From an uncultured Gemmatimonadaceae bacterium (GTDB lineage Bacteria > Gemmatimonadota > Gemmatimonadetes > Gemmatimonadales > Gemmatimonadaceae): a stretch of 5,562 nt of DNA. This document shows, one piece after another, positions 5,437-5,562 of this stretch. Every line of letters starts with the position of its first letter. Within the stretch, counting starts at the first letter, position 1. Below the pieces are notes generated by a model. The model saw only the letters and a list, made by a program, of their open reading frames with translations, made no database searches and was not told where the DNA came from. The translations under genes were made by a program, and so were the position numbers. The stretch covers positions 1-5,562 of the forward strand of contig CATPBD010000188.1 of NCBI GenBank assembly GCA_955652265.1, in the 5' to 3' direction.

Positions 5437-5562
5437 CGTCTTATCTCACAACGACTTACAGTTATGCGATGCGAGCACGGAATAAGCGTGACCGTGGGAG
5501 ATACTAGGGGACGAGAGGCAAATATCACGCTCTTTTCTCCACTGTGAGGGTCGGCGTTTCTG

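Overview
The window looks like chromosomal DNA from a GC-rich (roughly 60% by eye) free-living soil or sediment bacterium. Gemmatimonadota is my best guess and Acidobacteriota the main alternative. This rests on three things: a Tat-exported TIM-barrel protein paired with a Gfo/Idh/MocA oxidoreductase, a small membrane/coiled-coil protein of a style I associate with Gemmatimonadota, and the overall base composition. It is inference from protein style, not a phylogenetic result. No transposase, integrase, CRISPR array or phage gene is visible.

Layout, left to right. (1) 3-1808, plus strand: the C-terminal part of a Gfo/Idh/MocA-family oxidoreductase (5' end outside the window), then 21 bases later a Tat-signal-bearing sugar phosphate isomerase/epimerase-like TIM barrel. 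The two are probably one operon acting on a sugar, polyol or keto-glycoside. (2) 1905-2585, plus: a complete isochorismatase-like cysteine hydrolase with a strong Shine-Dalgarno and an imperfect inverted repeat just upstream. (3) 3613-2598, minus, convergent with the hydrolase: a 95-aa membrane/coiled-coil protein followed by an unusual 224-aa ORF. That ORF joins the start of a DUF2269-like membrane protein in frame to the last part of a hybrid histidine kinase (G2 box plus a complete receiver domain). (4) 3755-4195, plus, divergent from the 95-aa gene: a small lipoprotein with a GTG start. Its frame continues past a TAG stop for 17 protein-like codons, so it may be truncated by a nonsense mutation. 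(5) 4316-5185, plus: a complete class IV PLP enzyme with D-amino acid aminotransferase signatures. (6) 5276-5436: tRNA-Arg(TCT) with encoded CCA, then tRNA-Lys(CTT) without it. The last 126 bases hold no gene I can support.

Most of the window is ordinary metabolic and tRNA content. The two observations most worth following are the fused DUF2269/hybrid-kinase gene (3272-2598, junction near 3128) and the in-frame TAG in the lipoprotein (4193-4195). Both could be real gene-decay or gene-birth events, or sequencing/assembly errors. I see no convincing new multi-gene system.
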